The position numbers were made by a program, and so were the translations under genes. Source: Cyrtodaria siliqua (lineage: Eukaryota > Mollusca > Bivalvia > Adapedonta > Hiatellidae). Taken from it: a stretch of 64,000 nucleotides of DNA. This document shows positions 22,345 to 33,961 of this stretch, one piece after another. Positions within the stretch are counted from its first letter, which is position 1. Every line of letters begins with the position of its first letter. The notes under the pieces are model-generated. The model was not told the origin of the DNA. It saw nothing but the letters and a program-made list of their open reading frames with translations, and ran no database searches. The DNA is taken from assembly GCA_037043455.1 (NCBI GenBank), contig JAWPHD010011000.1:23757-87756 (forward strand), written 5' to 3'.

Positions 22345-23930
22345 TTACATCTTTATACCATCCTCCATAAGTTGCAGTGATACATCTTTATACCATCCTC
22401 CATAAGTTACAGTGATACATCTTTATACCATCCTCCATATGTTACAGTGATACATCTTTATACCATCCTCCATAAGTTGCAGTGATACATCTTTATACCA
22501 TCCCCCATAAGTTGCAGTGATACATCTTTATACCATCCTCCATAAGTTACAATGATACATCTTTATACCATCCTCCATAAGTTACAGTGATACATCTTTA
22601 TACCATCCTCCATAAGTTGCAGTGATACATCTTTATACCATCCTCCATAAGTTACAATGATACATCTTTATACCATCCTCCATAAGTTACATTGATACAT
22701 CTTTATACCATCCTCCATAAGTTACAGTGATACATCTGTATACCATCCTCCATACGTTACAGTGATACATCTGTATACCATCCTCCATAAGTTACAGTGA
22801 TACATCTTTATACCATCCTCCATAAGTTACAATGATACATCTTTATACCGTCCTCCATAAGTTACAGTGATACATCTTTATACCATCCTCCATAAGTTAC
22901 AATGATACATCTTTATACCATCCTCGATAAGTTACAGTGATACATCTTTATACCATCCTCCATAAGTTACAATGATACATCTTTATACCATCCTCCATAA
23001 GTTACAGTGATACATCTTTATACCATCCTCCATAAGTTACAGTGATACATCTTTATACCATCCTCCATAAGTTACAGTGATACATCTTTATACCATCCTC
23101 CATAAGTTACAATGATACATCTTTATACCATCCTCCATAAGTTACAATGATACATATTTATACCGTCCTCCATAAGTTACAGTGATACATCTTTATACCA
23201 TCCTCCATAAGTTACAGTGATACATCTTTATACCATCCTCAATAAGTTACATTGATACACCTTTATACCATCCTCCATAAGTTACAGTGATACATCTGTA
23301 TACCATCCTCCATAAGTTACAGTGATACATCTGTATACCATCCTCCATAAGTTACAGTGATACATCTTTATACCATCCTCCATAAGTTACAATGATACAT
23401 CTTTATATCGTCCTCCATAAGTTACAGTGATACATCTTTATACCATCCTCCATAAGTTACAATGATACATCTTTATACCATCCTCCATAAGTTACAGTGA
23501 TACATCTTTATACCATCCTCAGTAAGTTATAGTGATACTTCTTTATACCATCCTCAATAAGTTACAGTGATACATCGTTATACCATCCTCCATAAGTTAC
23601 AGTGATACATATTTATACCATCCTCAGTAAGTTATAGTGATACATTGTTATACCATCCTCAATAAGTTACAGTGATACATCTTTGGACCATCCTCCATAA
23701 GTTACAGTGATTCATCTTTATACCATCCTCAATAAGTTACAGTGATACATATTTATTCCATCCTCAGTAAGTTATAGTGATACATAGTTATACCATCCGC
23801 AATAAGTTACAGTGATACATCTTTATACTATCCGCAATACGTTACAGTGATACATTTTTATACCATCCTCAATAAGTTACAGTGATACATCTTTATACCA
23901 TCCTCAATAAGTTAAAGTGATACATCTTTA
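22345..23930 (+). repeat. Minisatellite, 35 bp, about 45 units
   Basis: The monomer is 'tacatctttataccatcctccataagttacagtga', very uniform for most of the array and more variable after about 23510, where 'cagtaagttatag' variants appear. Diagnostic variants recur exactly 560 bp apart: 'tacatctgta' at 22731 and 23291, a second 'ctgta' at 22771 and 23331, 'attgataca' at 22691 and 23251, and a 'cgtcctcc' monomer at 22849 and 23409. A block of 16 monomers was therefore duplicated as a unit. It has no coding meaning. Confidence 0.96.
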
Positions 23931-24585
23931 TCTTTGTAAAACTGATCTTTGTAAAACTAACGGTATGCGCGGCAATCGTGATCTTTGTAAAACTAACGGG
24001 AGGCGCGGCAATCGTGACCTTTGTAAAACTAACTGGGGACACGGCAATCTTGATCTTTGTAAAACTAACGGTACACACGGCAATCTTGATATTTGTAAAA
24101 CTAACGAGACACACGGCAGTCTTGATCTTTGTAAAACAAACGGAACACACGGCTCTCTTGATCTTTGTAAAACTAACGGGACACACGGCAATCTTGTTAT
24201 TTGTAAATCTAACGGGACACACGGCAGTCTTGATATCTGCAAAACTAACGGGACACACGGCACTCTTGATCTTTGTAAAACTAACGGGACACACGGCAGT
24301 CTTGATATTTGCAAAACTAACGGGACACAGGCACTCTTGATCTTTGTAAAACTAACGGGACACACGGCACTCTTGAATTTTGTAAAACTAACGGGTCACA
24401 CGGCAGTCTTGATCCTTTTATAAAACTAACGGGACACACGACACTCTTGACCTTTTTATAAAACTAACGGGACACACGGCAGTCTTGACCTTTTTATAAA
24501 ACTAACGGGAAACACCGCACATTTGATATTTGTAAAACTAACGGGACACACGGCAGTCTTGACCTTTTTTATAAAACTAACGGCG
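23931..24585 (+). repeat. Minisatellite, 36 bp, about 18 units
   Basis: The monomer is 'gatctttgtaaaactaacgggacacacggcaatctt'. At 36 bp it is a multiple of three, so several frames on both strands stay open for 120-168 codons; these frames are artefacts. Later units lengthen to 37-39 bp through 'cctttttataaaac'. It begins directly at the end of the 35-bp array, with 'catctttat|ctttgtaaaac' at the join. Confidence 0.96.
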
Positions 24586-24932
24586 TCTCATAAATTCCAT
24601 TTTATCAATCATTAATAATAATTATCAGAATAGTATCAAGCAAAATGGTTTTGCATATTAATAAATGTTGATTATATTTCACTATGTTTGATAACAACTT
24701 CAAGATTGCTATGTGTCCCTTTTAAATCTAACATGGCTTATTAATATAATCAATGCTGATTGGTTCTTGAGGAGTTTTTACAAATGCTATCAAGACCTCT
24801 AACGTCACGTCTTTCAATCGTTACGACATCATTTAAACATTAAGAGATGGACATTCAATGTGAGAATTCGCTTGTATTATTTTCAATCTCTCAAATATGT
24901 CTTTATATAATACATAACAAGCCATGTCAGAT
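24586..24932. other. No recognisable feature
   Basis: AT-rich DNA; no gene or repeat unit. Confidence 0.5.
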
Positions 24933-25096
24933 AAAAAATAAAATATTTCCAGCGTGTTTATATTGTGTGATGTTTTGGACTTGAAACGTATCGAAATCGC
25001 AGGACTCTGGCCCTATGTATCTCGATGGTCTTCAAGTCCCGCCCACCAAGTTTTGATCTGGGACAATATAAACCCGCTGGAAATCTTTTATTTCTT
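24933..25096. repeat. Short inverted repeat, 34-bp arms (MITE-like)
   Basis: Arms 24933-24966 and 25063-25096 are reverse complements with three mismatches in 34 ('atttccagcg.gtttatattgt'). The 96-bp centre holds 'gacttgaaacgtatcgaaatcgcaggactctgg' and 'ggtcttcaagtcccgcccacc'. The RNA could form a long hairpin. No flanking target duplication is evident. Confidence 0.85.
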
Positions 25097-25429
25097 GAGT
25101 AACACACGTAAATATTGAATTTTGTTTTACCAATGTTCATATGTTTTTCTTTTAAAACTAGGACATCACGCTTATTTTGAAAAAAATAATGAATTAATGA
25201 AACAATATTTATTTATATTTAAATATGTTATCCTAAATTGCAATTTTTTTAATCATTAGTATTGATATGCGGCTAAATTATGGCATACATAATTTGATCA
25301 GGAATTGAATAACTATTGCCTAGAGGTTTGGGAAATATATTTCACTGTGAACACCGATATACATGGAATGGCGAGTTGTCCGTCGTTCGTCGTCCGTCGT
25401 CGACGTCGTCCGTCGTCTGTCGTAGTCCG

Positions 25430-26060
25430 CTAATTTTTGCATTGTGAACACTGTAGCAACTTCATTTATTAATTGATATTACCAAATTGTGCCAGATTGT
25501 TAATATCAAAGAAAGCGCGAACAAGTTTGAAAAATAGCAAGATCGGTTTAGTTCCACCGAAGTTCAGGCCCTTGATTTGCTGAAAAATACCATATTCTGC
25601 CTTGTGAGCACTCTAGCACCTTCATTTATTATTTGATCTTTACCAAACTTGCACATATTGTTAATATAAATAACAACTCGGAAGATTTCGAAATCCAACC
25701 AGATCGGATTACAAACATTAGAGTTATGGTCCTTGTTTTTACTGAAAAATGTCATTTTCTGCCATGTGAACAATCTAGCACTTTCATTTATAATTTGGTC
25801 TTTACGAAACTTATACAGCTGGTTAATATCAAAGCAAGCTCAAAAACGTTTGAAAACCAGCCATCTCGAACCATTTACGGCGGAGTTATGGCCCTTGTTT
25901 ATTCTTAAAAAAACATTTTCTGTCTTTTGAACTGTCTAGCACCTTCATTTATAATTTGGTCTTTACGAAACTTATACAGCTTTTTAATATCAATGAAAGC
26001 TCAGACATGTTGAAAAAACAGCGAAATCGGATTCATAACAGTAGAGTTATGGCTCTTGTT
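25430..26060 (+). repeat. Tandem repeat, ~160 bp, about 4 units (left arm)
   Basis: Units carry 'gtgaac..tctagcaccttcatttat', 'tgatctttaccaaactt', 'aatatcaa.gaaagctc' and 'ggagttatggcccttgttt'. They are related to the array at 6430-7105. The inverted counterparts are at 31080-31420. Confidence 0.88.
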
Positions 26061-26069
26061 ATTCTGAAA

Positions 26070-26560
26070 TATTATAGTTTAATACACACACATTGTCTGG
26101 ACTCTTTCTCCACAAGCACTGTGTCGACTTTCATCGAAACTTGGTTACGGCTGTCATTGTCGTGTTCCGGTTGAATGACCTTTGGTGGAGTTATGACCCT
26201 TTAACGGTTTTAATACACTGACGTTGTAAAGGCTAGTTCTCCTGAACCCCTGGTCGGATTTTAAAGAAACTTGGCGGGGATGATTAGTACGAAGCCTGGT
26301 TGCGCATATCATCGCTGTGTTCCGGTTGAATTATTTTTGGCACCTAAGGACGTATGGCCCATTATACATAAACTATATCCGGACTGGCTGGATTTAAGTG
26401 AAACTAACTTGGCAGGAATCATCAGTTCGAAGCCTGGTTGTGGATATTGTTGTCGTGTTCCCCATCAAAGACACCATATAACCAGTGCAGCGATACTGGC
26501 CCTTTTGAGCATCTTGTTTAAACTTCTTTGCATAGAAACGAAAGCTCAAGTGAGCTATTT
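26070..26560 (+). repeat. Tandem repeat, ~140-156 bp, about 3 units (left arm)
   Basis: Units share 'gaaacttggc..g.atgat.agtacgaagcctggttg', 'cgtgttccggttgaat' and 'ggactggctggatt'. The 134-codon frame across it (26271-26675) is a repeat by-product. Confidence 0.85.
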
Positions 26561-26859
26561 TTATCATTCACCCATCTTTTTCTCTATCTACAATTGCTTT
26601 AAACAACATCTCCTCGGAATGGGCCTCTTGTTTATTGGCATGAATCCGAAGCAATACCGTATATTTGTTATTTAAGGAATTTTACAGGTAGCTTCTAGTT
26701 CTTAGAGGTGGGTGGGTATCCAAGATATTCAACAAAAATAAGTAGTTATATGATATTGTAAATGTGAAAACTGGTATTGTGATCTGTTATCATGTTTTGT
26801 CCATCGTCCCTCAGTCCGTCATCACCAAGCCTTGTTTTTGTTCACCATGCTGCATAATT

Positions 26860-27400
26860 GCAGTATAAATCCGGCATATTATGCACTGCAGCACATATAC
26901 TGCATTGAAACATATACTGCATTGCAGCATATACTGCATTGAAACATATACTGTATATGTCCTGCAAAATTACCAAATTTGAAACATATAGCATTCATGC
27001 TGCTACACTGCTGCATTGCAGCATATACTGCATTGAATCATACACTGCATTGAAAAATATACTACATTAAATCATATATGCAGTATTTTTCCAATATAAT
27101 TAACATATTTGTAACATGCTGCTCACATGCTGCTGCACTGCTGCATTTCACCATTTACTTCATTGAAGCATACACTGCATTGGCGATTATACTGCATTTA
27201 AGCATGTATGCAGTATTTTTTCCGGTATAATTAGCATATGTGTAACATGCTGCTTACATGCTGGTACACAGCTGCATTTCAGCATATACTGCATATAAGC
27301 ATATACTGCACTGAAGTATATACTGCATTGAAGCATATATGAAGTATGTTTTCAGCATAATATACATATTTGAAACATGCTGCATTCATGCTTCCTGCAT
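26860..27400 (+). repeat. Tandem 'tgcagcatatactgcattgaa' repeat, ~120 bp, about 4 units
   Basis: Each unit combines short 'catatactgcattgaa' sub-repeats with 'aatataattaacatatttgtaacatgctgc.cacatgctgctgcactgctgca'. The outermost part has its inverted partner at 29553-29690; the inner units lie outside the mirrored arms. Confidence 0.88.
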
Positions 27401-27680
27401 GTTAGTCTTTATGTAAGAAGTTTGCAGCATGTATGAAGTATTGCTGCAATCGTACTGCCGTTAAACTCCAAAATCGTGCTGGAAGTATACTGGAAATATA
27501 CTGGAAATATACTGAAATTCTGTAAGTGTACAACCACACCTCGATGTATTATTTCCGTCTTTATTAATCATCCCATTATTATTCTTCGAGTGTATTTTCT
27601 CGTCTCTGTCACTTTATCTACATTACACTATGGATATCCAGTCTTTCAGATTTAATTTGTGGTTTGTTATCTCATTCTCT

Positions 27681-28317
27681 TCAGGTCTTATTTGTTTTGT
27701 TACCACAGTGTGTGTGTCGTTCCAAAAGACTATGTGTGTGTCCAGCAGCTATTTTCTTCCCTTCAAATTTAAACTCGATACATAAAGTACCCGTCTTTTT
27801 TACGTGCTCTGTGGATTTACTGTTGATGATCTCCAGTATGTCTTTCATGTATCTCTTCAAGAAACGGGTAACACACGTGATCGGGGTAGCGGCAATACAT
27901 GTGTGTTCTAGAAACTCCATAAATATTTACATCTATCGGAGTGTTTGTTAACAATAAAACAACATCGTGCGAGTTAAATATATTATCGTCGCCTAAAATC
28001 ATTCGCACATATGTTTCGTGAAATCGTTTGAATTGCTCACATGGTGTAAGCAGACCAACAACAGTCCGAAAATAGCCGTTAATGATCGTGTGTGATACCC
28101 TACGGATCCGGTATCATCCAATGTGGGCCTCATGGTGTGCAGTACATCCTCGAAACGTTCTCACCTGTGGGAGAAGAGGAACTCGTACTTCGTTCCGTTT
28201 GTACCGTTGGGTCGAGTATTTAATTAATCCATCATAGGTGTTCTGGCCATTTAAAACAATCCATGCATTTTCCTTATCCTCCTGTTTATATGCCCATTTG
28301 AAAAAAGTGACGTACAT
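27681..28317 (-). pseudogene. Penelope-like element reverse transcriptase remnant
   Basis: Short frames on the minus strand together follow the order of a Penelope-like RT. First comes 'DDTGSVGYHTRS' (about 28105), like the D-x-TG-x-x-GY motif. After a frame change it reads 'NSHDVVLLLTNTPID' (about 27945), matching the S-x-DVV-x-LFTNTPID motif. After a further frame change and internal loss it reads 'MEFLEH' and 'KRYMKDILEII' (about 27850-27920). The family has RYVDD here, so one catalytic aspartate is replaced by lysine. The segment with the AMGSP motif is missing between the second and third parts. An upstream frame (28114-28317) may be the N-terminal side but is not recognisable. The copy cannot be active. 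No GIY-YIG endonuclease was found. It lies in the centre of the inverted-arm composite. Confidence 0.72.
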
Positions 28318-28329
28318 GTACTATGTAAG

Positions 28330-29260
28330 GGTGTGTACGTCTGTCCGTCAGTAAACAAGTACACAGTAGGGACGATCATTTCGAAAACATACTACCCTTA
28401 TATATGGAAATACGCTCTCCGCCGCACTCATGCAAACGTCTTAGGTTTATTTCCCTAATTAATGGCAGGAACCTATTGTATTTGGGGTCAGCAAGTCACG
28501 GTCAAGATAACCAAGACTTTATATGAAAATACGCATGGCGCAAGACAACTTCTTAACCTCACAGCCCACACTCATGAAACGTCATAGGTAGATTGCCTTT
28601 GATGAGATGATGAATTATATTGTATTTGGGTCATTAGGTCAACTGTCAAGGTCGCCTTGACCGGATATGGAAATATGCATTTAGCGCGATTAACTTGAAA
28701 ACATAACACACATACGCATGAAACTTCAAGAGTACTTTACACTTTGTAAATGGAGAAACCATGTTGTTTTTGGAGTGAGTCAGTCAGATGTCAAGGTCGC
28801 CATAACCTCATATGGAAATACAATTCAGTGCCATAATTTTGAAATCATAATTCCCACGCTCAAGAAATCCATCGGTATATAGCTATTGATTAGAGATAAA
28901 ACATTATTCTTGTTGGGGTCAGTAGGTTTCCGTTCAATGTTGTAATGAATATATGTGACATTACGCATACTAAAGCGTAGCACGCATTCTTACAAAAAGT
29001 TCATAGATACACTGCCTTTGGTCAGAGGAGAAACTGAGTTATTGTGAGGTCACTAGGCTAACGGTCAAGGTCGCCTTGACCGCATATCACATATGTACAA
29101 ACATATTCCCAACAATAACTCCAGGAGTATAACGCATATACTCATAAAACCTTATACGCACATTCCATTCGGTAAAAGGAGGAACTTTATTACTTTTGGG
29201 GTTAGTAGGTTAAATGCCAAGATAACTGTGACTTGATCCGGAACAATTCTTTCCCGACTG
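28330..29260 (+). repeat. Tandem repeat, ~122-147 bp, about 6 units
   Basis: Units share 'catatggaaatacgca', 'aaaacataacacacac.catgaaac.tcatagg', 'attgcctttggt.agagga' and 'ttggggtcagtaggtcaacggtcaaggtcgccttgacc'. Unit marks fall near 28398, 28520, 28660, 28807, 28948 and 29081. The units are strongly diverged from each other, so the array is old. Confidence 0.82.
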
Positions 29261-29552
29261 TTTTTATGAACTATTTGAGCTACAATCTTGAAACTTTAAA
29301 AAAGTAATAGTCTTGGTTAAACAACACTCCTTATAATGTTTGTTTTTTTGTCAGACGGTGAAATGTCACATAGGACATGCGTTTTACAAACACTCCTGAA
29401 AATGAGTGTATATTGCCGTGGGCATAATCAATACATTTAGCTTTCCCTTTGTTTGCAACTGGGAACCAATCCAGTGGTAAACAGTCGATGTGACGTCACT
29501 CATGCCAAAGAAAACAATGTGATAAATAAACTGTCGCACGTAATGAATTAGG
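29261..29552. other. Unrecognised spacer
   Basis: Sequence between the ~140-bp array and the right inverted arm; nothing identified. Confidence 0.45.
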
Positions 29553-31420
29553 GAATGCTATATGTTTCAAATTTGGTAATTTTGCTGGACATATATGTTT
29601 CAATACAGTATATATTTCAATGCAGTATATGTGCTGCGGTGCAGTATATGATGGATTCATACTGCAAGTATGCAGCATGGTGAACAAAAACAAGGCTTGG
29701 AGATGATGGACTGAGGGACGATGGACAAAATATGATGACAGATCACAATACCAATTTGCACATTTACAATATCATACAACTACTTATTATTGTTGAATAT
29801 CTTGCATACCCACCCACATCCCTCAAAGAACTAGAAGCTACCTGTAAAATTCCTTAAAACACAAATATACGGTATTGCTTCCGATTCATGCCTATAAACA
29901 AGAGGCCCATTTAAAAATAGCTCACTTGAGCTTTTCGTTTCTATGCAAAGAAGTTTAAACAAGAGGCCAAAGAGGGTCAATATCGCTGTACTTGTTATAT
30001 GGAGTCTTTGATGGGGAACACGACAACACTATCCACAACAGGGCTTCCCACTGATGATTCCTGCCAAGTTAGTTTCACTGAAATCCAGCCAGTCCGGATA
30101 TAGTTTATGCATAATGGGCCATACGTCCTCAGGCGCCAAAAATAATTCAACCGGAACACGGCGATGGTATGCGCAACCAGGCTTTGTACTGATCATCCCC
30201 GCCAAGTTTCGTTGAAATCCGATCAGGGGTTCATGAGAACTAGCCAGTACAAAGTCGGTGTATTAAAACCGTTAAAGGGTAATAACTCCACCAAAAATCA
30301 TTCAACTGGAACACGACAATGACAACCGTAACCAAGTTGCACAGTGCTTGTGGAGAAATAGTCCAGACATTGTGTGTGTATTAAACTCTTTAAAGAGCTA
30401 ACACTCCAACAAAAATCATTCAACCGCAACATGAAACGAATATGCGCAACTAGGCTTGGTATTGTTCATTCTTTCCAAGTTTCACTGAAATCCAGCCAAC
30501 TAGTCCGGATAATGTTTGTGCATCAAGAGCAATAACTGTGTCAAACATCATTCAACAAAAACACGGTGATGAGATGTGCAGCTAGGCTTGGTACTGATCA
30601 TCCCTGCCTAGTTTCGTTGAAATCCAGCCAGGTGTTCAGGAGAACTAGCCTGTACACCTTTTGTGTATTAACACAATTAAAGCGTCATAACTCTGCCAAG
30701 AATCATTCTGGAACACGGCGATGATATGCACAACTAGACCTGGTACTCATCATCCCTGCCAAAATTCGTTGAAATTTCGCCTGTAGTTCAGAAGAATCTA
30801 CTCTGGATAAAGTGTGTGTATCCAAACCTTTAAAGGGCTATAACTCGGCTAAATATCATTCATTCGGAACATGGTGATCATACGCACAACTAGGCCAGGG
30901 GTTCAGGAGAACTAGCCCGGACACAATTTGTTTATTAAAACCTTTAAAGGGCTATAAATTCGCAAAAATCATTCAACCGGAACACGGTAACGATTTATAT
31001 AACTATATTTGGTACTGATCATCCCTGCAAAGTGTCATTAAACCCGGCCAAGTGAATGACCAATTGTCTTATTGAGACAAAACACAACAGTTTTAACTAA
31101 AGCAAGGGCCGTAACTCCGGTGCTATTAATCCGATTTGACTTTTGTTTTAACTCGTTTAAGCGTTCATTGGTATCAACAATCTGGCGAAGTTTGTAACAG
31201 ATTCGAAGTAAAACTGAAGGCCCTATCGTGTTAACGATGCCAAATTATTATTATATAGAAATTCAAAGGCCATAACTCCAGTGTAAATGGTTCGATCTGG
31301 CTGGTTTTCAAACTCGTCCAAGATCCCATTGCTATTACCAAGTTTGGTCAAGATCAAATAATAAATGCTAGATTGTTCACAAGGCAGAATTAGTTTATAC
31401 TTATACTTTCCCAATGTCTT
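29553..31420 (-). repeat. Right inverted arm with ~8 + 2 tandem units
   Basis: Reverse complement of 25430-26994. The 'ggaacacggcgatgatatgcgcaac.aggc' type is expanded to about eight units (near 30017, 30154, 30307, 30424, 30558, 30712, 30866, 30979), against three in the left arm. The outer 'gccataactcc' type is reduced to two. The unique join segment (29690-29990) matches the left arm closely, which fixes the homology. Confidence 0.88.
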
Positions 31421-31609
31421 GCAAGCCACCCTGTTCTGTACCTGATCAATACCCGGACATGGCCTTTCATATATCCTTTATTTGTATTGGGGTTTATTAG
31501 CGTATATGTGTATAACAAAACACTTACTTAGATTAAAATCCATGTCCCAATCACACCTTATATGCGATGCAGGTATTCCTGTCGAGCTGTTTCGGACTGT
31601 CACCATGTT

Positions 31610-32470
31610 TGTCACATCCATTGAATAATGGGACTATATTGCCTTTAGGGTAACGAACACTGAATTATGGCAGGTTAAGGCCATAATGATTTCACAGATT
31701 GAATAGTGGATGTATAGGACCAGTATGCTCACAAAGATTAAATAATGGCACTGTAGGATCGATATTTGATAGTGGTGCAACACACATTGAATAATTTCAC
31801 TATAGTACCACTATGGCCACCTTTATAATTATAATAATTGTATTATATACATGTATCAGTCATGATCAAACACATTGACTAATGTCGCTGTAAACCAATT
31901 AAGATCACCCCTATGCAATAATTGCACTAGTATGACCATTATTGCCGAGCTGTTTAGGACCATTATTGTCACATTCATTTAATAATGGCACGTTGTGGTC
32001 TGGTGGTAGAGCGCTGGACCCATGATCCAAATAATTATAATAATGGCATTATATATCAATTATGATCAAACACGTTGACTAATGGTACTATAAAACAATT
32101 AAGATCACCCATATTCAATAATGGCACTAAATTATCATCACCATCAACAAATCACCATCTTGAATACTAACACTATACGACCATTATTGTCACATCCATT
32201 AAATAATGGCACTATATTATCATTATGATTACAGTCATATAACAATGTCTATATATGATTATTGTGGTCGCCCACATTGAATAATGGTACTATAGTATCA
32301 TTATGGTTACTCATTTAACAATGACTCTATATGATTATTGTGGTCTCCCACATTGAATAATGGCACTATAGTATCATAATGGTTACACTCATTTAACAGT
32401 GGCTCTATACTATATGATCATTATGGTGACATACTAAATAATGGCTTTATAAGACTGAAGCGGTATTACT
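31610..32470 (+). repeat. 39-bp 'aataatggcactat' minisatellite, about 20 units
   Basis: The core is 'ttgaataatggcactatagtatcattatggtcac' with variable length (38-45 bp), more degenerate than the array at 55.2-56.4 kb. It is interrupted near 31990 by a tRNA-like fragment. Confidence 0.88.
31988..32026 (+). other. tRNA 5'-half-like fragment (CAT anticodon loop)
   Basis: 'ggtctggtggtagagcgctggacccatgatcc' looks like a D arm followed by an anticodon arm with a CAT loop (GGACC-CATGA-TCC). The sequence then returns to the minisatellite, so the T arm is missing and it is no functional tRNA gene. It could be a SINE head fragment. Confidence 0.35.
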
Positions 32471-33436
32471 ACGCTTAGCGTGTGTGTCGTCTAGAAGCTA
32501 TCCCACTTCTGAAACCACTTTGAAACGGTACTAGTACAAACGGTAATATATAGTAGTAATAGTATTAGTGGACAAGTGAAACCATATTGCTGACGTCGGT
32601 CTCGTATTAGTATATTACGCGCTTCTAACAAATATCCCTTTACACTAAAATAGTAACTACCGTACTGTTACGTAACAGTGTGGCAATTACGTAATCTCGT
32701 CATGATGAAACCACCGGTTCAACCAGATAAACGTGTATTGCTGTATCACACTTCACATAACTTCACTGTATTCCATTAAGTTCAATGGTGTAAAATAAGT
32801 CAAGATATTTATATTTAAAACACAAAAACATGTAATGTAACATTTACTACTTTTATTCAAAACTGTTACAGAGAGAACTAAATATCTAAAACAATATGTA
32901 CAAAGCACAGATGCGCATTTACAGTAAATAATGCATGCCACTAATGTTTATATAGTTTATTTTCAAATTTCCAATAGGCTAACCCCTAAGAGGATATACA
33001 TACACATATACATATATGGCTAACAGTCAAACTCAGTCTTCAAATTAAACAACAAATATTTATAATATACATGTATAATGAACTTCTTCATTGTTACGAG
33101 AAGGTTTTTTAACTAAGGACAACTATATATGTGCATGTCCGCATAACATACTAACTGTTGATACTTATACATGTATAGTCTAACATGCCATACGTGATTG
33201 CATATATTTCATACAGCTTTTAATTGTAAGAACACGTAAGTAAATGTAAGTAGCAACCAGGTATACATATGAAAGTAAACATACATATTATTAGCAACGC
33301 TACAAATGCCAATAAAGTATTATATGAGACAAGACAAAAACATATACATTAGACATAAACATTTATGTCTCTGGATGCTGGATAGAAAATATAGAGAATA
33401 GGATTCTGGAAGATTATTTTTACACTCTAACTCTGG
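32471..33436. other. No recognisable feature
   Basis: No gene, tandem repeat or known motif was found. Confidence 0.5.
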
Positions 33437-33702
33437 CAACTATTATAGTAAGTTAAGTCCTATCAGCCTAAATGGCAGTTCATTAATGAATAATGACGGC
33501 CAGGATTTTAGATCAAGCAATGACACACTGCTGTGTACAGCCCGGACACTAGTCACGCCTAGGTCATCTCAACTATTATAGTAAGTCAAGTCCTATCTGC
33601 CTAAATGGCAGTTCATTAATGAATAATGACGGCCATGAATTTAGATTAAGCAATGACACACTGCTGTGTACAGCCCGGACACTAGTCACGCCTAGGTCAT
33701 CT
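33437..33702 (+). repeat. Tandem duplication, 133 bp x 2
   Basis: 'caactattatagtaagt.aagtcctatc.gcctaaatggcagttc' starts at 33437 and 33570. The copies differ at only a handful of positions over 133 bp, so the duplication is recent. Confidence 0.95.
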
Positions 33703-33961
33703 CAACTCAGCGTCACAGTTTACATATATCGATTGATTATGAATGCCATAAATTAGAAGAGTAATCAACCACCATGAGTGTCGGTCTGGAGTTAGCACAA
33801 CCCAGAGTTAAACACTATGGTCTAAATATTAGTCTAAGAGTCTAAAAATACCACAGTTACATTTCCTAACCCAACAGTTGCCAAACTAGAATGTTAATTG
33901 TTATGTACTCAAAAATGCTGTTTATAAGAATCTAGATCTCTAAAGAATTACAAAGTATCAA
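33703..33961. other. No recognisable feature
   Basis: Short unremarkable stretch. Confidence 0.4.

Larger units (their letters stand above)
25340..31435. mobile_element. Composite with long inverted repeat arms around a Penelope-like remnant
   Basis: The left arm (about 25430-26994) and right arm (about 29553-31420) are inverted copies built from several tandem-repeat types in mirrored order. From outside in these are 'gccataactcc' units, 'gttccggttgaat' units, a unique ~290-bp segment ('aatgggcctcttgttta...ccatcgtccctcagtcc') and 'tgcagcatatactgc' units. The left end has a (GTC)n-like stretch 'gtccgtcgttcgtcgtccgtcg' not matched on the right, so the right end may be truncated or replaced. 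The ~2.5-kb centre holds further repeats, the RT remnant at 27681-28317 and a ~140-bp tandem array. The arms differ in repeat number (3 against 8 of the second type). Confidence 0.7.

Noticed and set aside
23893..24423. Repeat proteins of 120-168 residues with a 12-residue period
   Set aside because: The 36-bp monomer is a multiple of three and lacks stops in several frames on both strands. Open frames follow from the period, not from selection.
22345..24585. Arrays resembling CRISPR because of regular 35/36-bp spacing
   Set aside because: The units are continuous tandem monomers with no unique spacers, and the sequence is eukaryotic in style.
26271..26675. 134-codon frame with Cys and Trp residues
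   Set aside because: It runs through the ~150-bp tandem units of the left arm; the inverted arm does not preserve it.
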